From Hyphomonas sp. (GTDB taxonomy: Bacteria > Pseudomonadota > Alphaproteobacteria > Caulobacterales > Hyphomonadaceae): 64,000 nt of DNA. Shown piece by piece: positions 53,961-61,933 of this stretch (positions are counted from its first letter, which is position 1; each line of letters starts with the position of its first letter). Made by a program: the position numbers and the translations under genes. The notes under the pieces were generated by a model. The model saw only the letters and a program-made list of their open reading frames with translations. It did not search any database and was not told the origin of the DNA. Location: assembly GCF_016125515.1 (NCBI RefSeq), contig NZ_WGLO01000005.1, forward strand, positions 1-64,000, read 5' to 3'.

Positions 53961-53987
53961 TTCAGTCAGATTTCAGATTGGTTTCAG
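53961..53987. promoter_or_regulatory. Three TTCAG direct repeats with 11-base period
   Basis: TTCAG at 53961-53965, 53972-53976 and 53983-53987 are exactly 11 bases apart, that is, one helical turn. A related TTCAA occurs at 53996. OmpR/PhoP-type regulators commonly bind such head-to-tail repeats. The regulator encoded downstream is of that family, so autoregulation is plausible. Confidence 0.6.
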
Positions 53988-54035
53988 GTTCGTATTTCAA
54001 CTTGCCCCAAGCAGGCGTCGTCCTGCCACAACAGA

Positions 54036-54086
54036 GAATGAGGCGGGTGGGTTCCCCCCACCTAGTGCGTCTCACCCGCTTCATTC
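54036..54086. other. Large inverted repeat (14-bp arms)
   Basis: GAATGAGGCGGGTG (54036-54049) pairs with CACCCGCTTCATTC (54073-54086) with one mismatch. The 23-base loop contains its own GGTGGG/CCCACC pairing. No T-run follows on the plus strand, so it is not a clear terminator. It might be an mRNA structure, a terminator for either direction or a regulatory cruciform. Confidence 0.55.
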
Positions 54087-54351
54087 GCAATTGCCAATCA
54101 ATCTCATCGCAGATTCCCAGCTTCGGAAGTGCGGAGCCTCTTGTCTGGCAGCATGGGTGCGCCCGCGCCGCGCGTCCGAGGATGATCCGGTTTGAGGTGC
54201 CGGAGCATATAAGCTTTGTCTTTGTTCAATTTGCATCGAATACGGACAATACAGATTGCGGGTAGAATTGTGGCTGACAAACGGTTCAGGTTGTTGCACG
54301 AAAAATCCCGGAGAACCGCTGAAGCCGGCAAGAACCAGGGAGGGATGATCC

Positions 54352-55005
54352 ATTAGTGTCCTGATCGTTGAAGATGATGTCGAGCTGACGCGCCGGCTCT
54401 CGCGCAGCCTGATGCAGGCCGGCTTTGCCACGGAGACGGCTCAGACCGGCACCGACGCGCTCGCGATTGCGAGCAGCTCCAATTTTGAAGCCATTGTGCT
54501 CGATCTCGGGCTGCCGGGTTTGTCCGGCGTCGAGGTTTTGAAACAGCTTCGCAGTCGCAATATTGTGACGCCGATTATCATTCTCACCGCGCGCAGCACA
54601 TGGACGGAAAAGGTGGAGGGCCTGCGACTGGGTGCAGACGACTATCTTTCGAAGCCCTTTCACACCCCGGAACTGGTCGCGCGTGTTGAAGCGCTCGTCC
54701 GCCGCTCAACGAGACACGCCGCGCCGGTCCTTGTGCATGGCAACCTGGAACTCGATGTCGTCAACTCCGAGCTGCGGCTCAACGGCGTGGCAATTGAGGC
54801 CACCTCGCTTGAATACAGGTTGCTTCGCTATCTCATGCAGCGGGCTGGCCGAATTGTTTCCCAAACGGAACTGGTCGAAGCCTTGTACGCAACATCGGCC
54901 ATGCGCGAGTCGAATACCGTCGAAGTTTATATCAGCAGATTGAGACGCAAGATCGGAAAGGACCGTATAAAGACCATCCGCGGTCTGGGATACAGGTTTG
55001 GATGA
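54352..55005 (+). CDS. PhoP/QseB-like response regulator with ATT start
   Basis: This 217-residue OmpR-family regulator has a receiver domain (VLIVEDDVELTRRLSRSL; Asp in AIVLDLGLPGLSG, about residue 50; IILTAR; DDYLSKPFHTPELVARV) and a winged helix (VAIEATSLEYRLLRYLMQRA; NTVEVYISRLRRKIG; IKTIRGLGYRFG). A stop in frame at 54346 leaves only ATT at 54352 or CTG at 54361 as possible starts for a complete receiver. ATT follows a strong AGGGAGGGA (54337-54345) at 6-7 bases. The first ATG (54412) would delete the receiver's first strand and acidic pocket. The next gene is its kinase. Confidence 0.88.
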   Translation: MSVLIVEDDVELTRRLSRSLMQAGFATETAQTGTDALAIASSSNFEAIVLDLGLPGLSGVEVLKQLRSRNIVTPIIILTARSTWTEKVEGLRLGADDYLSKPFHTPELVARVEALVRRSTRHAAPVLVHGNLELDVVNSELRLNGVAIEATSLEYRLLRYLMQRAGRIVSQTELVEALYATSAMRESNTVEVYISRLRRKIGKDRIKTIRGLGYRFG

Positions 55006-55009
55006 TCGA

Positions 55010-56374
55010 ATGAGAAAGGCCTATTCGCTTCGGACCCGGCTGATAGTAGCGGCCGCAATCTGGGTGACGCTCGGCTGTATCACGTCTTTTCTGGTGATGT
55101 CTCTGATCTTTCGTCAGCAGACCAGGCTTGAGTACAAGGACGAGGTTCTCGTTCATGTGGAAGAGTTGTTTCGCCTGACGCAGATCAGTGAGACGGGCGA
55201 ATTGTCGCTGGCGAGCCGCTTCAGCGATCCAAGGTACGATCAGCCAAAATCCGGATTCTACTGGCAGGCCACGGTCGGGCAGAATAAACCGTTGCGCAGC
55301 GCGTCCCTGGGGGACAAGCAGATTGATTGGCCGGTTCACCCGCATCCGCCGGAACAGCCGGTCGAGCTTCATGTCGCGATGGGCCCGACAGGGCCGATCA
55401 TGTTTGCGGAGAAAGCGATTGGCACGGGCACGCCGGACGATCCGGTGGTGCAGTTTCTGGTCGCCACCGATATGCGCCACATCGATGCGGCCGTTGCAGG
55501 CTTCGACCGGCGGGCCGCGGGCGCTCTCGCCCTGTTTGCGGTCAGCCTGATCGTGTCGGCTGCCATTCTGGTCTGGTACGCTTTGTCGCCGCTCAAGCGG
55601 CTTCGAACGTCACTGAGCGACGTCAAGACGGGCAACAAGCCGTTTCTCGAGGATAGGTTTCCGTCCGAGGTTCAGCCAGTTGTCACCGAGCTCAACGATT
55701 TGATCGATTCGATGGCCAATCTTCTGTTGCGGGCGAGGACGCAGGCCGGAAACCTGGCGCACGGTCTGAAAGGACCGCTGACAATCATCGCTGACGAAGC
55801 CCATGAACTGACTGAGGGGCGGCTGTCGGCGGAGTCCAGTTCTGCCATCCTAGAACAAACCCGGTTGATGCAGCGCCACATCGACCATCACGTCGCGCGT
55901 GCTCGCGCCGTTGCGGGCGTGAAGAAGCCGGGGTTGAAATCCAGCGTGCCGATCATCGTGGACGAGATCGCCGACGCGGTTTCGCGGCTGTACCCTGAGG
56001 CTTTGATCGACACTTCGGAAGCAAGCAATGTCGATCTGACGGTCGCGGCTGATCGGATGGATATGTACGAGATCATCGGAAACGTCATGGAGAATGCCTG
56101 CAAGTTCGGTGGTGGGCGCGTGACCGTTACCGCGCGCGAGGTTAACGACGCATATATTGAGATCGCGATCGACGATGACGGACCCGGCTTGCCCGCCGAA
56201 GCGTGGACGGAAGTATTGGCGATCGGGGTCCGATGGGACGAGCGAACGCCGGGAAGTGGACTCGGGCTCGCGATCGTCGATGAACTGGCCGTGCTTTATG
56301 GGGGCACGGTCACGCTCGGCCGGTCGAGCCTGGGCGGATTGCGGGTCGCTGTGAAACTTCCAAAGGGGCATTAG
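55010..56374 (+). CDS. PhoQ-like sensor histidine kinase
   Basis: This 454-residue kinase has two transmembrane helices (about 13-35 and 166-190) and a periplasmic sensor of about 130 residues (about 36-165) with many prolines and a few acidic patches. HAMP follows, then the H-box NLAHGLKGPLTIIADEAHEL (His about 249), N-box VMENACKFGG (about 360), G1 IDDDGPGLPAEA (about 387) and G2 GSGLGLAIVDELA (about 415). The L-A-H-x-L-K-x-P-L form is typical of PhoQ-type kinases. ATG at 55010 is preferred to TTG at 54998. It sits downstream of the porin-cytochrome genes and may control them. Confidence 0.93.
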   Translation: MRKAYSLRTRLIVAAAIWVTLGCITSFLVMSLIFRQQTRLEYKDEVLVHVEELFRLTQISETGELSLASRFSDPRYDQPKSGFYWQATVGQNKPLRSASLGDKQIDWPVHPHPPEQPVELHVAMGPTGPIMFAEKAIGTGTPDDPVVQFLVATDMRHIDAAVAGFDRRAAGALALFAVSLIVSAAILVWYALSPLKRLRTSLSDVKTGNKPFLEDRFPSEVQPVVTELNDLIDSMANLLLRARTQAGNLAHGLKGPLTIIADEAHELTEGRLSAESSSAILEQTRLMQRHIDHHVARARAVAGVKKPGLKSSVPIIVDEIADAVSRLYPEALIDTSEASNVDLTVAADRMDMYEIIGNVMENACKFGGGRVTVTAREVNDAYIEIAIDDDGPGLPAEAWTEVLAIGVRWDERTPGSGLGLAIVDELAVLYGGTVTLGRSSLGGLRVAVKLPKGH

Positions 56375-56531
56375 CCTCGTCCTGACCTCGCCGCACGCGA
56401 CCTGCGCCAGTAGGGCTCGCCTCTTGATACGGACGGCGATCCGGCCCATTCGATATGAAACGAAGCTGAATTGCGGAACTTGACCCATGGTCAGGAAAAG
56501 ACGCAGCGGCAGGCTTGTCGGGGAGGGCGCC

Positions 56532-58301
56532 ATGGTTCGGTTTGCAGCAACGCTGCTGTGTGGGTTTGCTCTGTTGGGTGCACCGGCGGTGGCGCAAGGC
56601 GATCCTGTCGCGCCGCGTCCGAACTTCGTCGTCCTGCTCATCGACGATGCGGCGTTCATGGATCTCGGTGTCTATGGCGGCGAGGCGCGCACGCCGAACA
56701 TCGACGCGCTCGCTGCCGGTGGCGCGCTGTTCACGCACTACTACACCTCGCCGCTCTGCTCGCCCTCGCGCGCGATGCTGCTCACCGGCATGGACAATCA
56801 TCTCACCGGCGTTGCGACCATTCCGGAAGTCCTTCCGAAGGAACATGAGGGCAAACCCGGCTACACGATGCGGCTGGAACCCGGTGTCGCAACGCTTGCC
56901 GAACGCCTGAAGCCGCTGGGCTACGCCACCCTCATGTCCGGCAAATGGCACCTCGGCAGCGGCCACGGCGATTTGCCCAACACCCATGGCTTCGACCGGT
57001 CCTTCGCGCTCGACGCGTCCGGCGCAGACAACTGGGAAGACAAATCCTACATGCCCTACTACGCCAACGCGCCGTGGTATGAGGATGGCAAACCGGCCAG
57101 CTTGCCGGACGAATTCTACTCGTCAAAATTCATCATCGACCAGATGATGACCTATCTCGACGACGCGCCCGCCGATGCGCCTTTCTTCGCCTATGTCGCC
57201 TTCCAAGCCGTCCACATTCCGGTTCAGGCACCGGCCGAATTCACCGCGCACTATGACGGCATCTACGATGCCGGCTGGGACGAGGTGCGCCGCGCGCGCT
57301 GGGAGCGCGCCAAAGCGCGCGGCTTCATTCCGCAGGATGCCGCGCTGGCGCCCATCGCCCCGCCACTGCGCCCCTGGACCTCGTTGAGCCAGGAAGAGCA
57401 GGATCTCTACGCCGCCCGGATGGAAGTCTATTCCGGCATGATCGAAGCGATGGATTTCCACATTGGCCGTCTGGTCGAACACCTGAAATCCACCGGACAG
57501 TTCGACAACACGGTCTTCGTCATAACGTCCGACAACGGCCCGGAGCCGTCGCGCGGTGACAATGATCCGCGGCTCAAATTCTGGATGGACATGAACGGCT
57601 ACCATCTCGGCCCCGAAGGGATCGGCGAGAAGGGCAGCTGGGGCTTCATCGGCCCGGAATGGGCGATGGCCGCCGCGTCACCGCATGACAAGTTCAAATT
57701 CCTCGGATCCGAGGGCGGCATCCGCGTGCCTTTCATCATGTCAGGCGCCATCGTTGCGCCAGGCGCCCGGATCGAAGGCCGCGCCCATGTGGCCGACATT
57801 GCGCCGACGCTCCTGGCACTTGCCGGCGCTGGCACGGATCTCGACGGGGCCAAGCCGATGACCGGTCGCAGCCTCGTGCCACTCCTCAGTGGACACGCCG
57901 AGGCGGTGTATGCGCCGAGCGATGCCATCGTTATCGAGGTGTCCGGCAATGCCGCCGTCGTCAAAGGCGACTACAAGCTGACGCGAAACCAGAAGCCGCA
58001 CGGCGATGGCGTCTGGCGCCTTTACGATCTCAGCAGGGATCCCGGAGAAACGGCAGACCTCAGCGCCGCCCTTCCGGACAAGCGCGCCGAGCTGCTGGAA
58101 GAATATGCCGCCTACAGCCAGCGTGTCGGCGTGCTCGAAGTGCCCGAAGGCTATGATTCCATTGCCGAAGTCACCCGCCATTCGCTCGAGCGCCAGCGTC
58201 GTCAGTATGGTCCATTCCTCGTCGGCGGCCTGGTTGTTCTCGTCGCGCTCCTGGGCGGCGGCATCTGGTTTTGGCGCCGGAGACGGGCCCGCCGCGGCTG
58301 A
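56532..58301 (+). CDS. Exported arylsulfatase-family sulfatase with C-terminal membrane anchor
   Basis: This 589-residue protein has a signal peptide (MVRFAATLLCGFALLGAPAV), metal-site residues in NFVVLLIDDAAFMDLGVYGG, the sulfatase signature SPLCSPSRAMLLTGMDNH in which the Cys of C-S-P-S-R becomes formylglycine, LMSGKWHLGSGHG, a second metal/substrate segment VFVITSDNGPEPSRGD, and a C-terminal transmembrane helix (FLVGGLVVLVALLGGGIWF) with basic tail. It hydrolyses sulfate esters in the periplasm while anchored to the inner membrane. An exported formylglycine-generating enzyme is encoded in the same cluster. GGGAGG precedes the ATG at 56532. Substrate unknown. Confidence 0.92.
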   Translation: MVRFAATLLCGFALLGAPAVAQGDPVAPRPNFVVLLIDDAAFMDLGVYGGEARTPNIDALAAGGALFTHYYTSPLCSPSRAMLLTGMDNHLTGVATIPEVLPKEHEGKPGYTMRLEPGVATLAERLKPLGYATLMSGKWHLGSGHGDLPNTHGFDRSFALDASGADNWEDKSYMPYYANAPWYEDGKPASLPDEFYSSKFIIDQMMTYLDDAPADAPFFAYVAFQAVHIPVQAPAEFTAHYDGIYDAGWDEVRRARWERAKARGFIPQDAALAPIAPPLRPWTSLSQEEQDLYAARMEVYSGMIEAMDFHIGRLVEHLKSTGQFDNTVFVITSDNGPEPSRGDNDPRLKFWMDMNGYHLGPEGIGEKGSWGFIGPEWAMAAASPHDKFKFLGSEGGIRVPFIMSGAIVAPGARIEGRAHVADIAPTLLALAGAGTDLDGAKPMTGRSLVPLLSGHAEAVYAPSDAIVIEVSGNAAVVKGDYKLTRNQKPHGDGVWRLYDLSRDPGETADLSAALPDKRAELLEEYAAYSQRVGVLEVPEGYDSIAEVTRHSLERQRRQYGPFLVGGLVVLVALLGGGIWFWRRRRARRG

Positions 58302-58328
58302 TTGAAATGTGGACTTGAGCCGGATCGA

Positions 58329-58357
58329 TTATTATGACACTAATAGTGCCATTATAA
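58329..58357. promoter_or_regulatory. Palindromic operator candidate for the TetR regulator
   Basis: Around a central base at 58343 the arms match in 12 of 14 positions over 29 bases; the core is TGACACTA-A-TAGTGCCA. It lies 28 bases after the sulfatase stop and about 97 bases before the next start. The operon it precedes encodes a TetR-family regulator, which typically binds such palindromes. Confidence 0.75.
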
Positions 58358-58453
58358 GCTTCGATCGAGAAAGGCGTGAACCGCCCGAATGGCCAGTCCG
58401 GTTTTGTTGCCCGCCCGCAAGGGTTCTCAACCCGGAAAGGGGCGCGTTTTGTC

Positions 58454-59743
58454 ATGTCCTTGAAGACCTTTCTCGTCTCGCGGGTCGCGGCGAGCATCAC
58501 CAGTGAAAAGCGATTGAAGCGGAACCGGACCATGCAGGAAACCAAGCGCCAGGCGGCCAATGCCCCTCATGTGGTGGACTATTTCCACGACGTGACAGAC
58601 CCATACTCACACCTCTGCCTGCAGGTTCTGCCCGCCTTCGTATCGCGCTACGACGTCGCGTTGTCAGTGCACCTGGTCAACCCCGCGCCCGATTGGGCAG
58701 CGCCTGAGCGGGCCCAGTTGGAAGCCTATGCGCGCGAGGACGCGCAGCGGCTGGCGGTCAAGGCCGGTCTCAGCTTCACTGATCCCGGCCACCAGCCCGC
58801 GCCTGACCAGCTGCTGCGCGCCGGCCTGCAGCTCGCCGCTGCCATTGATACTGGGCGCTTCGTTCAGGATGCTGCCGCGATCAGCGCCGCGGCCTGGCGC
58901 GGAGAGCTTGCTGGCCCATCTGGCGATGCGGCCGAACTCGGTGCCCGCCTTGCCGAAGGCAGTGCGCGGCGTGAGGCGCTCGGCCACTATCTCGGTGGCA
59001 CCTTCCATTATGGTGGCGAATGGTATTGGGGTGTGGACCGGCTCCACTATCTCGAAACACGACTGATGGAGCTCGGCGCGCGCAAGCCTAACACAGGCGA
59101 CAGCGTGATCTTCCCGCCGCCGGTCTCACCGTCCGGCAAGGCAGCGGGTCCGGCACCTGTGGTCAAGCCAGAATTGCACTACTATCTCTCGTTCAGAAGT
59201 CCGTACACGTATATCGTCGCGCAACGGGCCAAGGCACTCGCCGATGCCTACGGGGCAGAGTTGAAGCTTCGTTATGTGCTGCCCATGGTCATGCGCGGCT
59301 TGCCGGTGCCCCGGATGAAGGGCCGCTACATCACGCTGGACACAGCCCGCGAGGCGCGCCGCCTTGGCGTACCGTTCGGCAAGATCGCAGATCCGGTCGG
59401 CAAACCCGTCGAGCGCGGCTATTCGCTGCTGCCCTGGGCGCGCGAGCAGGGGCGGGGCTTCGAATATTGCCACGCGTTCCTTGCAGGCGTGTGGTCGCAG
59501 GGCGTTGACGCCGGCAGCGACGCTGGCATGCGCCAGATCGTCGAAGCGGCCGGGCTCGATTGGGCCGACGCGCGCCCGCATCTGGAGACCGACGCCTGGC
59601 GCGCCGAAGCAGAGGCCAACCGGGCGGAAATGGTGTCTCTCGGCGTCTGGGGCGTTCCCAGCTTCCGGGTCGGCAATGTCATCACATGGGGTCAGGACCG
59701 GCTGTGGCTGGTCGAGGACGAATTGAGAAAGCAGACCGGGTAG
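58454..59743 (+). CDS. Two-domain DsbA-fold protein (2-hydroxychromene-2-carboxylate isomerase-like)
   Basis: This 429-residue protein has two tandem DsbA/thioredoxin-fold domains. The first opens VVDYFHDVTDPYSHLCLQVL (about 40-59). The second opens ELHYYLSFRSPYTYIVAQRA (about 238-257) and contains MVMRGLPVPRMKGRYITLDT, GVPFGKIADPVGKPVERGY and the cis-Pro region VWGVPSFRVGN. Neither domain has a CxxC pair. The pattern matches the kappa-GST/HCCA-isomerase branch, which uses glutathione for isomerisation in aromatic-compound breakdown. A cytosolic place is likely because no signal peptide is visible. It is the first gene after the operator and is read together with the MBL and DUF1330 genes. 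Confidence 0.8.
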   Translation: MSLKTFLVSRVAASITSEKRLKRNRTMQETKRQAANAPHVVDYFHDVTDPYSHLCLQVLPAFVSRYDVALSVHLVNPAPDWAAPERAQLEAYAREDAQRLAVKAGLSFTDPGHQPAPDQLLRAGLQLAAAIDTGRFVQDAAAISAAAWRGELAGPSGDAAELGARLAEGSARREALGHYLGGTFHYGGEWYWGVDRLHYLETRLMELGARKPNTGDSVIFPPPVSPSGKAAGPAPVVKPELHYYLSFRSPYTYIVAQRAKALADAYGAELKLRYVLPMVMRGLPVPRMKGRYITLDTAREARRLGVPFGKIADPVGKPVERGYSLLPWAREQGRGFEYCHAFLAGVWSQGVDAGSDAGMRQIVEAAGLDWADARPHLETDAWRAEAEANRAEMVSLGVWGVPSFRVGNVITWGQDRLWLVEDELRKQTG

Positions 59744-59765
59744 TCCGGACAAGGAGGAATGAAGA

Positions 59766-60236
59766 ATGGAAGTCGTCAACGAGGTGTTCCCCACCGATCC
59801 GGCGCGCCTGCAGGCGATGATCGAGAAAGGTCCTGACGGTCCGATCTTCATGGTCAACCTCCTGAAGTTCAAGGACAAGGCGGAATATGAAGATGGCCGC
59901 GATGCCGACATGTCGGGCCGCGATGCCTACATGATCTACGGACGCGCGGTCTCGGCGCTGTTGCCGAAATTCGGCGGCCGCGGAATCTTTGCGGCAGACG
60001 TTACCTTCCTCGCGCTCGGTCAGGTTGAGGAGCTCTGGGATGAAGTCGCGATTGCCATGTACCCCGACCGCGGTTCCATGGTGCGTATGTCGCTCTCTGA
60101 AGAATGGCGCGAAATTTCCGTTCACCGGGCGGCCGGTCTCAAAGGCCAGCTGAACATCGAAACGGTCTTGCCAAAGACCGAAACGCCATCGCCCTTCCTT
60201 GAAATGATCCTGAAGTCGGAAGGGGGTGGCCAATGA
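59766..60236 (+). CDS. DUF1330 family protein
   Basis: This 156-residue protein shows the DUF1330 pattern: a first strand GPIFMVNLLKFKDKAEYEDG, then GRDAYMIYGRAVSALLPKFG, a conserved beta segment GIFAADVTFLALGQVEELWD and a Y-P-D-R-G loop. DUF1330 is a dimeric alpha+beta-barrel-type fold with no fixed function, often near small-molecule metabolism genes. AAGGAGGA (59751-59758) gives a strong start at ATG 59766. Its stop overlaps the MBL gene start by 4 bases. Confidence 0.82.
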   Translation: MEVVNEVFPTDPARLQAMIEKGPDGPIFMVNLLKFKDKAEYEDGRDADMSGRDAYMIYGRAVSALLPKFGGRGIFAADVTFLALGQVEELWDEVAIAMYPDRGSMVRMSLSEEWREISVHRAAGLKGQLNIETVLPKTETPSPFLEMILKSEGGGQ

Positions 60237-61318
60237 GCCTCACGCGTCGTCTACTGATCTGTGTACTGATTCTTGCTATCGCGGCCTTCGTCGGCAGCTT
60301 CCTGTTCCGCATCCAGATCGCCGGGTTCATTTTTGACCGGGCCGTCAAACAGAACTTCAGTGTCGACCGCGAAGCCGCGCTAGGCGACGGACTGCACGTG
60401 TTCGTCTGCGGCGCCGGCACGCCCCTGCCGGATCCGAAGCGTAACGGTCCCTGTATGGCGGTGATCGCAGGCCAGCATCATTTCGTTATTGATGCCGGCT
60501 CGGGCGGTGCGCGCACGATGATCCGCATGGGATATCCCATCGGAAAGATTGACGCGATCCTGCTTACTCATCTGCACTCGGATCATATGGACGGACTTGG
60601 CGAACAGCTCATGCAGGCCTGGGTGAATGGCGGGCGCGATGTGCCGCTGCCGGTCTATGGTCCGCCCGGCGTTGACGAACTGGTCAATGGGTTCAACGCG
60701 GCTTACCGCATCGATGGCACCTACCGGACCGCGCATCACGGTGTCGATATCGCCAATCCCGAAGGCCGGGGCGGTGCGCCCATGCCGGTGGTCATTCCCA
60801 AGGGGCCTGGCGGGCAGGTGGTCATCTTCGAACAGGACGGCGTCACGGTGACTGCGTTTCGCGTCAATCACCAGCCGGTCGAGGAGGCTTTTGGTTACCG
60901 CATCGATTACAACGGCCGCGCAGTGTCCTTCAGCGGCGACACGATCTACGACGCCAATCTCGTGGCGGCGTCTGAGGGTGTCGATATCCTGTTCCACGAG
61001 GCGCTCAACCGCGAAATGGTGGCGAAGATGCACGATGCCGCCGCCGCGGCAGGTCGGGCCGATCTTGCGCATATCCTGAACGACATCCTGACCTATCATG
61101 CCACGCCAGACGACGCCGCGCGGTCGGCGACCGAGGCCGGTGTGCGTCAGCTCGTCTTTTACCATACCATTCCGCCGCTGCCCTCGCGTGCACTCAACGC
61201 CTTGTTCATGAAAGATGCGAAAGGTAAGTTCGCCGGCCCGATGCAGGTCGCCGAAGATGGCCTCATCTATTCACTGCCGGCGGGCAGCAGTGAGTTAAAA
61301 AGAACAAGGGCCTTCTGA
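60233..61318 (+). CDS. MBL-fold metal-dependent hydrolase with N-terminal anchor
   Basis: This 361-residue protein has an N-terminal membrane anchor or signal (LLICVLILAIAAFVGSFLF). The metallo-beta-lactamase fold then has VCGAGTPLPDPKRNGPCMAV, HFVIDAGSGG, the zinc motif THLHSDHMDGL (about residue 112-122), SFSGDTIYD and a late ligand region VFYHTIPPLP. The arrangement resembles RNase Z/arylsulfatase-type MBL proteins rather than lactamases. The reaction is unknown. Neighbouring sulfatase, isomerase-like and TetR genes suggest breakdown of an aromatic or sulfated compound. The TetR gene begins directly after the stop. Confidence 0.85.
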   Translation: MSLTRRLLICVLILAIAAFVGSFLFRIQIAGFIFDRAVKQNFSVDREAALGDGLHVFVCGAGTPLPDPKRNGPCMAVIAGQHHFVIDAGSGGARTMIRMGYPIGKIDAILLTHLHSDHMDGLGEQLMQAWVNGGRDVPLPVYGPPGVDELVNGFNAAYRIDGTYRTAHHGVDIANPEGRGGAPMPVVIPKGPGGQVVIFEQDGVTVTAFRVNHQPVEEAFGYRIDYNGRAVSFSGDTIYDANLVAASEGVDILFHEALNREMVAKMHDAAAAAGRADLAHILNDILTYHATPDDAARSATEAGVRQLVFYHTIPPLPSRALNALFMKDAKGKFAGPMQVAEDGLIYSLPAGSSELKRTRAF

Positions 61319-61933
61319 ATGACCCAGAACAAGATCGTGCGGCTGGAGACGGCCAGCAGCAAAACTGAAGCACCTGACGGCCGGCGCCAACGCAGCGAGC
61401 GCAGCCGCGCGCAGATCATCGAAGCGATGTTCGAGCTGATCCGTGAGGGCGACATGAGCCCCAGCGCGGCCAAGGTGGCAGAGCGCGCGGAGGTCGGCCT
61501 GCGCACGGTGTTCCGCCATTTCGAGGACATGGACAGCCTCTACATCGAGATGGCCGAGCGGATCACCGCGGAGATCATGCCGAAAGTTTTCGCGCCCTTC
61601 GAAGCGCGCGAATGGCGCGAGCGGCTCATTGAGCATCTTCGCCGGCGTTTCGACATCTACGAGCATGTGCTGCCCGTGCGTGTCTCGGCGAATATCCGCC
61701 GCTTCCAGTCGCGCTTCCTGATGGAGGAATACCGGCGCAACCTCGTGATGGAACGCGCAGCCCTGAAGGCGCAGCTGCCGGAGGCGGTACAAAACGATCC
61801 GGTCCTGTTTGCCGCTATCGAAACCGCGGTCAGCTTCCAGTCCTGGCGCCGCCTGCGTCAGGACAGCGAACTGTCAGCGGCCGAAGCCGCCAAAGTGGTC
61901 TGCCTCACCGTGGAGCGCCTGGTCGCGCCATGA
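61319..61933 (+). CDS. TetR-family transcriptional regulator
   Basis: This 204-residue protein has an N-terminal TetR helix-turn-helix (RSRAQIIEAMFELIREGDMS, then AAKVAERAEVGLRTVFRHFE, about 24-80) and an alpha-helical ligand domain. ATG comes right after the stop of the MBL gene (TGAATG). It probably represses this operon through the palindrome at 58329. The inducer is unknown; the ligand domain is not matched to a known ligand. Confidence 0.92.
   Translation: MTQNKIVRLETASSKTEAPDGRRQRSERSRAQIIEAMFELIREGDMSPSAAKVAERAEVGLRTVFRHFEDMDSLYIEMAERITAEIMPKVFAPFEAREWRERLIEHLRRRFDIYEHVLPVRVSANIRRFQSRFLMEEYRRNLVMERAALKAQLPEAVQNDPVLFAAIETAVSFQSWRRLRQDSELSAAEAAKVVCLTVERLVAP

Larger units (their letters stand above)
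53908..54351. other. Regulatory intergenic region between barrel gene and two-component genes
   Basis: These 444 bases hold no gene. They contain TTCAG direct repeats at 53961, 53972 and 53983 (11-base spacing), a 14-bp inverted repeat at 54036-54086, and a smaller GCAGG-CGTCGT-CCTGC hairpin at 54011-54026. The region is likely the promoter of the response regulator and possibly the terminator of the porin operon. Confidence 0.6.
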
